Assembly (NCBI RefSeq): GCF_000024365.1
Contig: NC_013235.1
Location: 4,774,001 to 4,838,000, forward strand
From: Nakamurella multipartita DSM 44233
Lineage (GTDB): Bacteria > Actinomycetota > Actinomycetes > Mycobacteriales > Nakamurellaceae
Direction: 5' to 3'
Length of the DNA stretch: 64,000 nucleotides
The notes under the pieces were generated by a model, which saw only the letters and a program-made list of their open reading frames with translations, was not told where the DNA came from and ran no database searches. Shown in pieces: positions 21,146 through 32,030 of this stretch. Numbering within the stretch: position 1 is the first letter of the stretch; every line of letters starts with the position of its first letter. The position numbers and the translations under genes are program-made.

Positions 21146-22665
21146 GAGAGTCGAATCCTTGGATCGAGGAACCCGTAGGCGATGTCGGCGCACATGTTGG
21201 CCAGCACGATCGCGATCCCGGTGACCAGGAAGAAGCCCATCACCGCGTTCGCATCGGGAATCTTGAGCGCGTCGTTGAAGTACTTGCCCATGCCGGACCA
21301 GCCGAACACCGTCTCAGTGATGATCGCGCCGCCGATCAGGCCGCCGATATCCAGCGCCACGATGGTCGTGATCGGAATCATTGCGTTGCGGAAACCGTGC
21401 CGCACCACCACAGTTCGCTCGGTCAGCCCCTTGGCTCGGGCGGTCCGGATGTAGTCCGCATTCATCACCTCGAGCATCGAGGAGCGGGTGTACCGGGTGT
21501 AGGACGCGATCGAGATGAGCACGATCGCCACGGTCGGCAGAATCAGGTGACCCAGCTGATCGAGCGTGGTCTCCCAGAAGTCACCCTGGAAGTTCGGGGT
21601 GGTCGCGCCGATGGTCGCGATGACCACGCCGTTCACCTTCGCCGAGTAGGCCGGCACGGCGTCCAACAGGTGGCTGGTGAACACCAGCAGGGAGCACCCG
21701 AAGGCAGTCAGCATCGAGGCGCGGATCGCCTGCGAGCGCCACAGCCCGCCCACTCCGGCGCCGATCGCCGCTCCGATCACCAGGGCCAGCACGAGCAGGC
21801 CGAGCAGCAACGTCAGGCTCGGGTCGGCCAGCAGCGAGTCCAGCGCGAAATAGCTGATCACGCCGACCAGGGCGGTGATTCCGGTCGACAGCAACACCAG
21901 GCGCGAGCGCAGACCGGAGATCAGGGCGGTCGAGGCCAGCGCGGTCAGGGCCGACATGATGATCATCAGCACCGGCCCGATGCCCGGCGCGGCGAACCAG
22001 TCGGTCACGCTCAGGCCGATCATGATCACCGCCACGACAGCGGCCCCGATGGCGGCCGAAAGCAACCGCTGGCGACGGTCGCCGCCGACGATGCCGGCCG
22101 CCAGCAGACCGGCCACCACCGCGCTGACCACGATCACCCAGGGTGGGATCGATGGATCCTGCAGCCAGCTGTTGAACTTGATCGCCAGGAACTGCTTCAT
22201 CAGCACGGCGATCCAGAAGACCGGGAGCGAGAAGAACAGGAAGGCCAGGAAGGTGACCGAGTAGTCCAGGCCGGAGTACTGGCGCAGGGCGGTGACCATG
22301 CCGACGGCCACGCCCAGCACGACGGCGATGACCAGGGCGAAGACCACCAGGCGCAGCGTTGAGCCGATCGCCACGGTCAGGCCACCGATCACCGGTGCCC
22401 CGGTGGCCGTGTTGCCCAGGTCGCAGTTGCCCACGAAGCAGCCCAGGGCCCCGCCCAGCCAGGCGAAATACCGCGGGATGACGGGGACGTCCAGGCTCAG
22501 GTTCCGGGTCATCGCGGCGATCTTGACCGCCTTGCCCGGGTCGGTCGACTCGTACAGCGAGGACCGGGGATCCCCGGCGTTGGCCACCAGCACGTACACG
22601 ATGAACGTGGCGGCCAGTAGGACCAGGATTGATATCAGGAATCGCCTGACGATGAACGATGCCAC
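21142..22665 (-). CDS. dppB: Oligopeptide/dipeptide ABC transporter permease (DppB type) with a large internal membrane insertion
   Basis: 507 residues, about 180 more than classical DppB (310-340). The N-terminus (FIVRRFLISILVLLAATFIVYVLV) and the C-terminal transport domain with EAA loop (YIRTARAKGLTERTVVVRHGFRNAMIP) are normal. Between them, roughly residues 175-345, lies an inserted block of about five hydrophobic helices (WVIVVSAVVAGLLAAGIVGG onward). The role of the insertion is unknown. The gene is 226 bp from dppA and separated from it by a strong hairpin. Confidence 0.88.
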   Translation of the reverse strand: MASFIVRRFLISILVLLAATFIVYVLVANAGDPRSSLYESTDPGKAVKIAAMTRNLSLDVPVIPRYFAWLGGALGCFVGNCDLGNTATGAPVIGGLTVAIGSTLRLVVFALVIAVVLGVAVGMVTALRQYSGLDYSVTFLAFLFFSLPVFWIAVLMKQFLAIKFNSWLQDPSIPPWVIVVSAVVAGLLAAGIVGGDRRQRLLSAAIGAAVVAVIMIGLSVTDWFAAPGIGPVLMIIMSALTALASTALISGLRSRLVLLSTGITALVGVISYFALDSLLADPSLTLLLGLLVLALVIGAAIGAGVGGLWRSQAIRASMLTAFGCSLLVFTSHLLDAVPAYSAKVNGVVIATIGATTPNFQGDFWETTLDQLGHLILPTVAIVLISIASYTRYTRSSMLEVMNADYIRTARAKGLTERTVVVRHGFRNAMIPITTIVALDIGGLIGGAIITETVFGWSGMGKYFNDALKIPDANAVMGFFLVTGIAIVLANMCADIAYGFLDPRIRLS

Positions 22666-22737
22666 GGTGTGCCTCCTACCCGTCGGCGTCGGGCGTGGTG
22701 GGCCGCGGCGGCCGGCGCACCACTATCCGGGAACGAC

Positions 22738-22773
22738 GACGGGCCGGGAGAGTCGGGACTCTCCCGGCCCGTC
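22738..22773 (-). terminator. Strong hairpin in the dppA-dppB intergenic region (attenuator or 3' stabiliser)
   Basis: A perfect 16-bp stem, GACGGGCCGGGAGAGT paired with its complement, closed by a 4-nt loop and lacking a U-tail. It sits after the binding-protein gene and before the permease gene. In many ABC operons such stems keep the binding protein more abundant than the membrane parts; that role is inferred. Confidence 0.65.
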
Positions 22774-22891
22774 GCGAGTTCGGCGTCGGGATCAGTGTGA
22801 TCCCTGGACCGAGGTCGTGCCAATCAGGACGATCGACCGGTCATCGGCCCATCGTCCGGTCGGGCGGCGGGCCGCCCGACCGACGAAATCA

Positions 22892-24712
22892 TCAGCCGGT
22901 GCGCGCCCAGTCCTGCATGTTCCAGGTGGCCTGGGTCTGCGTGGCGTTGAGCACCGGACCTTCGATGTTCGACTTCATGGCCACCACTCCCGGGAAGGTG
23001 AAGATCGGGAAGGAGTAGTAGTTGGCCGCCAGCCGCTGGTCGACCGTGGTCAACAGCGGAAGGGCCTTCGAGGTATCGGTCAGCGTGGCCAGGCTGTTGA
23101 GGGCCTGGTCCATCTGCGCGTCGTTCCAGCCGGAGTAGTTCTGGCCACCGGTGGACAGGTACTCCGAGGGGATCGAGCCCAGCAGACCCGAGCCGGCCCA
23201 CGCGAACAGCGCGATGTCGTAGTCACCGGCGGACAGGGTCGGCCCGAACTTGTCGCTGGACAGCGGCACGTCCTGGATGTTGAAGCCCACCGGGTCGCAG
23301 CTGGCCTTGAGCAACGCGACCTCGTTGGTCCGCCGCGGGTTCGGATCGATGTGGATGACCCGGATGGTCTTGCCCTGCGCCTCGCCGGAGGCCGCGTACG
23401 CCGCCTTGGCGCCTTCGATGTCGACATCGGCGTAGTTGGCGAAGCCCGAGGCCTGCGAGATCTGGTCGTAGCCGGGCTGGAAGTCCATCAGCATCAGCGA
23501 GTTCAGCAACTTGGCGTCCGGGTTCGACGGCACGATCAGGTTGTCCACGATCTGCTGCCGGGGGGCGCACTTGAACAGGGCCTCGCGCAGCTTCTCGTTG
23601 GCGAAGCCGTTCTTGACCGAGAGGTCCATGTGCTCGTAGGTGAACTGCGAGCCGTAGTCGGCCTTCACCGCGTTGCCCAGGTTGTTCAGGGCGGCGTTGA
23701 CGTCCGGGTTCGGCTGCGGCTCGATCACGTCGACCTCACCGGAGGCCAGCGCGGAGACCTGCTGGTCCTGCGAGATGTACCGGATCACGACCGTGTCGGT
23801 CTTGGCCGGCGTGCCCCACCACTTGTCGTTCTTCTTCAGGGTCACCGACTGACCCGGATCCCAGGCGGCCACGTAGTACGGGCCGGCCGAGGGAATGGTG
23901 GTCGCGTCCGGCAGGCCCTTGGCCTTGTCCAGGGTCCAGCCGGTGTTCCAGAAGTCCGCAACCTTGGTCAGGGTGGCGACGTCGTCGGTCTCGACCGCCT
24001 TGACCAGGCCAGCGGTGTCGATGCCGGCCGCCTTGGCCGCCACGTGCGCCGGCAGGATGCTGGAGCCGGCCGAGGTACCGATCGCGACCTGCCAGTCCAC
24101 GAACGGCTTGTCGTAGGTCAGCGTGACCGACTTGTCACCATCGGCACAGGTCGGCTTCTGGGTCTGGTCGATGCCCGAGGTGGAGGCGGTATCGAAGATG
24201 TAAGCCGGCTCGGCCGGGATCGTCCCCGGCTGGTTGATGGTGCCGTCCTTGTTGTAGCGGCCCGAGTTGGCCGCCCAGGCCAGCAGGAAGTCCGCACAGC
24301 CGACGGGCTGACCGTCCGACCAGACGGCCTTGTCGTTGAAGGTGTACTTGACGGTCAGCGGGCTGTCCGAGAGCTTCTCGATGGTCCCGTACTCGTCGTC
24401 CATCTGCACGGTGCCGGTGTTGTCGACGAAGGAGAACCCACGCAGGACCTGGTTGAGCACCACCTGGTTGGCCGTGGCGTTGCCCGAGCTGGAGCCGGAG
24501 TTGTAGTCGTACCACTCCTGCTCCTGCGCGTAGGTGATCGTCCCGGAGTCCCCCGAGGTGCCACCGCCGGCCGCAGAACTGCCCGACGCGCTGGTGGCGC
24601 CCGACGTTGCGCTCGTCGTGCTGGAGCTACTGCTGCTGCTCCCACACGCTGCGACCACCACCATGGTGGCTGCGGCGAGCGCGGTGATGGCCACCGCCCG
24701 AGTTCTCCTCAT
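22892..24712 (-). CDS. dppA: Peptide ABC transporter substrate-binding lipoprotein
   Basis: 606 residues; SBP_bac_5 family. The lipoprotein signal peptide ends in the lipobox VVAAC with the lipidated Cys near residue 23, followed by a long Ser/Thr/Gly linker, so the protein is tethered outside the membrane. Two start ATGs lie 6 nt apart. The one at 24712 is chosen because AGGAGG is 7 nt upstream of it but only 1 nt from the ATG at 24718. SBP motifs include NDKAVWSDGQPVGCADFLLAW and KKNDKWWG. First gene of dppA-B-C-D-F. Confidence 0.9.
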   Translation of the reverse strand: MRRTRAVAITALAAATMVVVAACGSSSSSSSTTSATSGATSASGSSAAGGGTSGDSGTITYAQEQEWYDYNSGSSSGNATANQVVLNQVLRGFSFVDNTGTVQMDDEYGTIEKLSDSPLTVKYTFNDKAVWSDGQPVGCADFLLAWAANSGRYNKDGTINQPGTIPAEPAYIFDTASTSGIDQTQKPTCADGDKSVTLTYDKPFVDWQVAIGTSAGSSILPAHVAAKAAGIDTAGLVKAVETDDVATLTKVADFWNTGWTLDKAKGLPDATTIPSAGPYYVAAWDPGQSVTLKKNDKWWGTPAKTDTVVIRYISQDQQVSALASGEVDVIEPQPNPDVNAALNNLGNAVKADYGSQFTYEHMDLSVKNGFANEKLREALFKCAPRQQIVDNLIVPSNPDAKLLNSLMLMDFQPGYDQISQASGFANYADVDIEGAKAAYAASGEAQGKTIRVIHIDPNPRRTNEVALLKASCDPVGFNIQDVPLSSDKFGPTLSAGDYDIALFAWAGSGLLGSIPSEYLSTGGQNYSGWNDAQMDQALNSLATLTDTSKALPLLTTVDQRLAANYYSFPIFTFPGVVAMKSNIEGPVLNATQTQATWNMQDWARTG

Positions 24713-25085
24713 TGACATTCCTCCTTGTGGAACGACTGTCGACTTCGGCCGGCCAGCTCAACCGGACCGCACCCGAGCCCGCGCGGACATCACGCAGCGT
24801 CAGATTCCACGACTCTACGAGCGGACCGTTCGGCGAGATGGTGAACCTGGCGAATCGTGACCCAAGGGTGATCGGCGGTTCCACCCAGGCTCGGGGAAGT
24901 GCTGCGCGGCCAAGTACCCCGCCGACGGACAGGCAAAACACGCGCTGACCTGACCCACCATGGGCTTCTTGCTGTCGCCCTGGTTTTCGACGGGAAATAC
25001 TGCGACCGCGGGCGAGCGTATCACGAGTGGTTAGCAACCGTTAACGGATCCGACCGGGCCGCCACCATCGAGTGAGGCCGGCGCG
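24713..25085. other. Intergenic region upstream of dppA
   Basis: 373 bp between lpqW (ending at 25086) and dppA, both on the minus strand. It holds the AGGAGG ribosome site of dppA just upstream of its start and must carry the dpp promoter, but no convincing -35/-10 pair was found. A 10-bp perfect palindrome CCGTTAACGG at 25038-25047 is the most AT-rich spot and a candidate regulator site. No gene or strong terminator is seen. Confidence 0.4.
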
Positions 25086-26897
25086 TCAGGGCGACGGCCA
25101 CGACGCCAGACCGGCCAGCGGGCCGGTCCAGGACCAGCCCGGGTGGGTGGTGTCGAGCACCGGCTGCAGGGCCGGCGACACCGCGAACACCGCCTGCGGC
25201 TGGACCACCGGCAGCACCGGCAGCTGCGCCCACAGCGCCGGGTCGGCGGCGGCGGCCGACCCGGAGCCGGTCAGCGCGTCGGTCAACTTCTGCTGGGTCC
25301 CGGCCTGGCAGTAGCCGGACAGGTTGCCGGTCCGCACGGCCGCGCCGTCGGCGCCGTCTGCGCCGGCCTCGCCGGTCGGCTCGGTGGTCGGCTCGGTGGT
25401 CGGCACCGTCGTCGGCCCGGTCGTCCCCCCCGACGCCCGGGGGGTCGTGGTGACCACGCTGCCCAGACCCCGCGGGTCGGTCCGGGGGCAGCCGAACGCC
25501 GTGGCGGCCGCCGCATCGTCCTGCGGACCGCGTGGCAGGTTGACCAGGGCGAGATCGAGATCGCCGGTGGCGACGGTGTTCTCGATCAGGTCGGGGGCGG
25601 CGTCGGGCAGCAGGTCGACCTCGATGCCGACCGCCCCGAGCTGGTCGCGGATCTGCCGCGCGGCGGCCGCCATCCGGGGCTGACCGCTCGGATAGCCCAG
25701 GGTCAGCCGCAGGACCTCGCCCTGCCGGGCGACGTACAGACCGTTGCGCGTATATCCCGCGGCCGCCAGGTCGTCGGCCGCCGCGGCCGCGTCGTCGGTG
25801 ACGATCGGCGGGCTCGAATCGGTGGCGTCCTCGACCGGCAACGCGACCTGGGAGGCGACCGGGCGACCCCCGTCGGGCCAGCCGGCGGTCAGCTCTGCGG
25901 AGAGCTGATCGAGGTTCAGGCCGGCGGCGATCGCCGTCCGCACCGACCGGTCGGCGGTGGGCCCACGCTGGGTGTTGAGCACCAGTTGGATCGAGGACGG
26001 GGTGGCCACCGTGGTCCGCCGGTCCGCGGGCACCTGGTCGAGCAGGTCCTGGGCGGTACGCGCGTCAGGGGCGAACCACAACGCCTGCACGTCGCCCCGG
26101 TTGAACGCGGCGAGCAGGTCCGACGGCCGGCCCAGCCGCAGCACCACCGCGGCCGGCCCCGGCGGCGTGGCCCAGTACTTGTCGTTGCGGGCCAGGGTGA
26201 TCTGGCCGGTCACCGCGTCGTAGGAGCTCATCCGGTACCGGTTGGCCGACAGCGGCAGATCGCTGTCCAGGGCGGAGGACCAGCCGCCCGGCGAGTCCTT
26301 GAGCAGGTGGCTGGGCAGCAACGGGGAGAACAGGGTCCGCCACTGCGGGAACGGCTGGGAGAACTCGACCTCGACCGTCTTGCCGGCGTCCCGGGATCGA
26401 ATCGCGCTGATCAACCGGTAGCCGGCCGAGCCGACCGTGCCCGGTTGTGCCAGCAGCTGGTCGCGCAGGTAGGAGAAGTCCTCGGCGGTGATCGGGGTGC
26501 CGTCGGACCAGGACGCCTTGCGGTCGAGCAGGTAGGTGACCGTGAACGGCTCCAACGAGGTGACCGCGACCCAGTCCACGACGTCAGCGGCGGTGCCGAT
26601 CGACCCGTCCGGGGCCATCACGAACGCCGACGGCAACACCAGCGAGGCCACCGCCTGGGCCGCCGGCGAGTAGTCGGCGATCGCGTAAGGGTTGAACCCG
26701 GTGATCGATCCGGCGGTGCCGTCCAGGCCGACGACCAGCGTGCCGGGGGCCGGCGGGGTGCTCGACACCGAGGACCCGCCGGTCGGCGCGATCGGCGCGG
26801 GCAGGTTCGGCGGCGTGCAGGCGGTCAGCAGCACCGCCGCCAGCACGAACAGGATCAGCCGGACCCTGTTGCCGCGCGTCGTCGTCACCGGCCCCAC
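25086..26897 (-). CDS. lpqW: LpqW-like lipoprotein (peptide-binding-protein fold)
   Basis: 603 residues. Signal peptide with lipobox LLTAC near residue 27, then a Pro/Ser linker and an SBP_bac_5-type fold (WSDGTPITAEDFSYL, ARNDKYWATPPGP). A Thr/Pro/Glu-rich segment (GGTTGPTTVPTTEPTTEPTG) interrupts the C-terminal lobe. It lies directly after typA, the mycobacterial order typA-lpqW. There LpqW is not a transporter part but steers phosphatidylinositol mannoside/lipoarabinomannan synthesis. The symbol rests on synteny plus fold; a peptide-binding protein for the adjacent dpp genes is the alternative. Confidence 0.7.
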   Translation of the reverse strand: MGPVTTTRGNRVRLILFVLAAVLLTACTPPNLPAPIAPTGGSSVSSTPPAPGTLVVGLDGTAGSITGFNPYAIADYSPAAQAVASLVLPSAFVMAPDGSIGTAADVVDWVAVTSLEPFTVTYLLDRKASWSDGTPITAEDFSYLRDQLLAQPGTVGSAGYRLISAIRSRDAGKTVEVEFSQPFPQWRTLFSPLLPSHLLKDSPGGWSSALDSDLPLSANRYRMSSYDAVTGQITLARNDKYWATPPGPAAVVLRLGRPSDLLAAFNRGDVQALWFAPDARTAQDLLDQVPADRRTTVATPSSIQLVLNTQRGPTADRSVRTAIAAGLNLDQLSAELTAGWPDGGRPVASQVALPVEDATDSSPPIVTDDAAAAADDLAAAGYTRNGLYVARQGEVLRLTLGYPSGQPRMAAAARQIRDQLGAVGIEVDLLPDAAPDLIENTVATGDLDLALVNLPRGPQDDAAAATAFGCPRTDPRGLGSVVTTTPRASGGTTGPTTVPTTEPTTEPTGEAGADGADGAAVRTGNLSGYCQAGTQQKLTDALTGSGSAAAADPALWAQLPVLPVVQPQAVFAVSPALQPVLDTTHPGWSWTGPLAGLASWPSP

Positions 26898-26961
26898 GGG
26901 CTCACCCTACGGACAGCCCCGTCGACCCGGCCTCACCCGTCACTCCCGCGCCCGAGCCGGC

Positions 26962-28836
<1,875 letters not shown>

Positions 28837-28949
28837 GACGGTCGAGCTCCTTCGATTCGGTACAGCCTCCTTCGAGCGGGGTCCGTCGATCGGGGCAACG
28901 GTCGAGTCTACGGCCCGCCGGCGACCAGCCGGGGCGTTAAGGTCCGATC

Positions 28950-29114
28950 ATGGCCAGCAACACATCGCCGGACTTCCCCGTCGGACCGGACGGACTGCCC
29001 GATCTGCCCCTGCGTGTCCTGGAAGAGGACGAGAACATCCCCCCGCGCCCGGGGGAGGAACTGGCCGATCTGGAGCGCACCGATCCCGGCCCCCGTCCCA
29101 CACCCCCGAAATGA
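28950..29114 (+). CDS. Hypothetical small acidic Pro-rich protein (54 aa)
   Basis: The ORF encodes 54 residues beginning MASNTSPDFPVGPDG and ending RPTPPK. It is acidic in the middle (LEEDENIPP, GEELADLERTD) and has no helix or motif that I recognise. It is the only plus-strand frame between typA and the glnQ-like gene, and its TGA is the first three bases of a 22-bp palindromic terminator, which supports a real transcript ending there. No clear ribosome site was found. Existence uncertain. Confidence 0.45.
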   Translation: MASNTSPDFPVGPDGLPDLPLRVLEEDENIPPRPGEELADLERTDPGPRPTPPK

Positions 29115-29179
29115 TCATGGCGTTCTCTGCTCGACTCGCCGACGACACGCCGGCAGCCGAGCAGAGAACGCCATGATCA
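29112..29179. terminator. Perfect 22-bp inverted repeat, bidirectional terminator
   Basis: Arms 29112-29133 and 29158-29179 (core GATCATGGCGTTCTCTGC) pair without mismatch around a 24-nt loop. It lies between the small plus-strand ORF and the convergent amino-acid transporter operon. Confidence 0.75.
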
Positions 29180-29197
29180 ACTTCAGCTCAGGGGGAC

Positions 29198-29989
29198 CTA
29201 CAGCACCTTGGACAGGAAGTCCCGGGTCCGCGGGTGCTGCGGGTTGGCGATGACCTCCTTGGGGGCGCCCGATTCGACGACGACGCCCTGATCCATGAAC
29301 GTCAGGGTGTCCCCGACCTCGCGGGCGAAGCCGATCTCGTGAGTCACCACGATCATCGTCATGCCGCCGGCGGCCAGGTCACGCATGACGTCGAGCACCT
29401 CGCCGACCAGCTCGGGATCCAGCGCGGATGTCGGCTCGTCGAACAGCATCAGCTGCGGATGCATGGCCAGCGCCCGGGCGATGGCTACCCGTTGCTGCTG
29501 CCCGCCGGAGAGCTGGGAGGGGTAGTGGTCGCTGCGGTCCCCCAGCCCGACCCGATCGAGCAGGGTCAGTGCCTCGTCCTTGGCCTGCTTCCGGTTGCGA
29601 CCCAGCACCTGCACCGGGGCCTCCATGACGTTGCGCAGCGCGGTCATGTGCGGGAACAGGTTGAACCGCTGGAACACCATGCCGATGTCCCGACGGCGTT
29701 GGGCGACCTCGCCGTCCTTGAGCTCGTAGAGCTTGTCGCCCTTCTGCCGGTAGCCGACCAGATGGCCGTTCACCGACAGCCGGCCGCCGTCGATCTTCTC
29801 CAGGTGATTGATGCACCGTAGGAAGGTCGACTTGCCCGAGCCCGACGGCCCGAGCAGGCACGCGACCTCCCCCGGCATGACCTGCATGTCGATGCCCTTG
29901 AGCACCTCCAGGCTGCCGAACCGCTTGTGCACCTGTTCGGCCACCACCAGCGGCACGGCGCTGTCCGCGGCCACCTGTTCCGTGGTCAT
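29198..29989 (-). CDS. Polar amino acid ABC transporter ATP-binding protein (GlnQ type)
   Basis: 263 residues. Walker A GPSGSGKS at 47-54, Q-loop [11 protein letters not shown], signature [15 protein letters not shown], Walker [15 protein letters not shown], switch His in [11 protein letters not shown]. The sequence [26 protein letters not shown] is the insertion seen in this amino-acid subclass. The start overlaps the permease stop (ATGA). Last gene of the three-gene operon. Confidence 0.93.
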   Translation of the reverse strand: MTTEQVAADSAVPLVVAEQVHKRFGSLEVLKGIDMQVMPGEVACLLGPSGSGKSTFLRCINHLEKIDGGRLSVNGHLVGYRQKGDKLYELKDGEVAQRRRDIGMVFQRFNLFPHMTALRNVMEAPVQVLGRNRKQAKDEALTLLDRVGLGDRSDHYPSQLSGGQQQRVAIARALAMHPQLMLFDEPTSALDPELVGEVLDVMRDLAAGGMTMIVVTHEIGFAREVGDTLTFMDQGVVVESGAPKEVIANPQHPRTRDFLSKVL

Positions 29990-30909
29990 GACGGCCCCTC
30001 CCGACGCGCCTGCAGGTTCGCCTTCTGTTTGGCTCGGCCGACCGGCGACGTGCCCCGCCCGAACCGCTTCTCCAGGAAGTACTGGCCCACCGACATCACC
30101 GAGGTGAAGACCAGGTACCAGATCGAGGCCACCACCAGCAGCGGGATCTGCTTGTAGTTGCTGCCGTAGATCAGCTGGACGGTCCCGAACAGCTCGAGAA
30201 TCGCGGCCACCGACAGCAGTGAGGTGGTCTTGAGCATCGAGATGGTCTCGTTACCGGTCGGCGGGACGATGATCCGCATCGCCTGCGGCAGCACGATCCG
30301 GCGCATCACCTTGAGCCGGGTCATGCCCAGGGCCTCGGCCGCCTCGGTCTGCCCTGAGTCCACCGAGGAGATGCCGGCCCGGACGATCTCGGCCATGTAT
30401 GCGGCCTCGTTCAGCCCGAGCGCGAGCAGCCCGCCGACCAGCACCGGGATCAGCTCGGTGGTGTTGAAGTACAGGAACTGTGGCCCGAACGGGATGCCCA
30501 GGCTGATGTACTTGTAGAGCTGGCCCAGGAACACCCAGAAGATGATCTGGACCAGCACCGGGGTTCCGCGGAAGAACCAGATGTAGATCCACGCCACCCC
30601 GTTGACGATCGGATTGGGTGACAGGCGCATCACGGCCAGAATCACCCCGAGCACGATGCCGATCACCATCGCGGCGACCGTCACCCACACGGTCAGCCAC
30701 AGGCCCCGCAGCACCTGGGGCGAGAACAGGTACTGCCAGACCGTCGGCCAGTCCCAGGCCGGGTTGGTGAGCAGGCTGTTGACCAGCATGGCCGCCAGCA
30801 CCAGCAGCACGACGGCCGAGACCCACCGCCACGGGTGCCGCTGCGGAATGGCCTTGATCGGGACGGGCGCGTCACGGGGTGGGACCGTGGGGTCCTCGGT
30901 GGTGGTCAC
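29986..30909 (-). CDS. Polar amino acid ABC transporter permease
   Basis: 307 residues, GTG start. HisM/GlnP-type permease with a long cytoplasmic N-terminus, a first helix near 31-48, then the core domain. EAA loop: [29 protein letters not shown]. Related in sequence to the frameshifted permease at 55343-56372 (both share '[10 protein letters not shown]'/'IKARHPWRW', GIPFGP/GVPFGP and [18 protein letters not shown]), which served as a guide to that lesion. Confidence 0.93.
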   Translation of the reverse strand: MTTTEDPTVPPRDAPVPIKAIPQRHPWRWVSAVVLLVLAAMLVNSLLTNPAWDWPTVWQYLFSPQVLRGLWLTVWVTVAAMVIGIVLGVILAVMRLSPNPIVNGVAWIYIWFFRGTPVLVQIIFWVFLGQLYKYISLGIPFGPQFLYFNTTELIPVLVGGLLALGLNEAAYMAEIVRAGISSVDSGQTEAAEALGMTRLKVMRRIVLPQAMRIIVPPTGNETISMLKTTSLLSVAAILELFGTVQLIYGSNYKQIPLLVVASIWYLVFTSVMSVGQYFLEKRFGRGTSPVGRAKQKANLQARREGPS

Positions 30910-30919
30910 GGCCGGGCGG

Positions 30920-31933
30920 TCAGTAGATCGCGCCGTTGATCTGCGAGGTGGTGACGGCCCCGCCCGTCAGACCCCAGTTGTCCAGGATCTTGGTGTAGGC
31001 ACCGGTGTCGATCAGGTGCTGCATCGCGGCCTGGATGGCCGGGGTCAGCTCCGCCGGCTCCTTCGGGATGGCGATGCCGTAGGGCGCGGCGCCCTCGTCG
31101 CCGCCGACCTTCTGGAACCGGTCCCCGGTGACCTTCACGGCGTAGTCGACGACCGGCGAGTCGGCCATGTAGGCGTCGATCCGGCCGGCCACCAGTGCCG
31201 CATTCACGTCGGTCTGCTTCGGGAAGCCCTGCGCCACCGGCGGCTCCTTACCCGCGTCCTGGCACGCCTTGACCACGGAGCCCTCGACGGTCGCGTCGGT
31301 CAGCTGGTCCAGCTGGGTGGTGCCGTTCTGCGCGCCGACCGGCAGCCCGCACAGGTCGGTCGCCGACTGGATGTTCTTCGGGTTGCCGGCCGGCACCATG
31401 ATCGAGGTGCCCGCGGTGAAGTAGGTGACGAAGTTGACCGACTGCTCGCGTTCCTTGGTGTCGGTGAACGAGGAGATGCCGACGTCGTAGCGGCCCGCGT
31501 TCAGGCCCGCGATGATGCCGTCGAAGCTGGCCGGCTCGACGGTGACGGTCAGCCCCAGCACCTGGCCCACCGCGTTGATCAGGTCGATGTCCATGCCCAC
31601 GGGGGTGTTCGAGCCCTCGGGCAGGAATTCGTTGGGCGGGTATGTCGGGTCGGTCGCCACGATGATCGTGCCGGACTGCTTGAACTTGTCCGGCAGCATC
31701 GCGTTGAGCGAGTCAACCTTGGCCAGGTTCAGGTTCAGCGGGGTGGGGACGCTCTCGGCTTCAGCTCCGGACGTGGCGGCTCCGGACGACGCGGCCGACC
31801 CGGCCGACGAGGCCGCGGTGGTGCTTCCGGGGGGCGTGGTACTGGCTCCGCAGGCCGCCGTGGCCAGCACGATTGCCAGCGCGGCACCGCCGGCGAGCAT
31901 AGGACGTACGCGGAACTTCTCGAAGAACGACAA
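30920..31933 (-). CDS. Amino acid ABC transporter substrate-binding lipoprotein
   Basis: 337 residues. Signal peptide with lipobox ATAAC near residue 28, then Ser/Ala linker and an SBP_bac_3 fold (VATDPTYPPNEFLPEG, GMDIDLINAVGQVLGL, GISSFTDTKEREQSVNF, DAYMADSPVVDYAV). The start is TTG at 31933, with CAGGAG 6 nt upstream; the next ATG would remove the basic N-region of the signal peptide. First gene of the operon; ligand unknown, by family a polar or basic amino acid. Confidence 0.9.
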   Translation of the reverse strand: MSFFEKFRVRPMLAGGAALAIVLATAACGASTTPPGSTTAASSAGSAASSGAATSGAEAESVPTPLNLNLAKVDSLNAMLPDKFKQSGTIIVATDPTYPPNEFLPEGSNTPVGMDIDLINAVGQVLGLTVTVEPASFDGIIAGLNAGRYDVGISSFTDTKEREQSVNFVTYFTAGTSIMVPAGNPKNIQSATDLCGLPVGAQNGTTQLDQLTDATVEGSVVKACQDAGKEPPVAQGFPKQTDVNAALVAGRIDAYMADSPVVDYAVKVTGDRFQKVGGDEGAAPYGIAIPKEPAELTPAIQAAMQHLIDTGAYTKILDNWGLTGGAVTTSQINGAIY

Positions 31934-32030
31934 GATCTACTCCTGACGAGCGGCGGACCCGGCCTTGTGAGCGGCCGTTGACATGACCGCATCGTGCCAC
32001 GCCTGACTCGATCGGCGTATTCCAACTTGG

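Noticed and set aside
22292..24715. An 807-codon open frame antisense to dppA and dppB
   Set aside because: It runs opposite a lipoprotein and permease with clear family motifs; its own translation is low-complexity and Arg/Gly/Val-rich as expected for GC-rich antisense.
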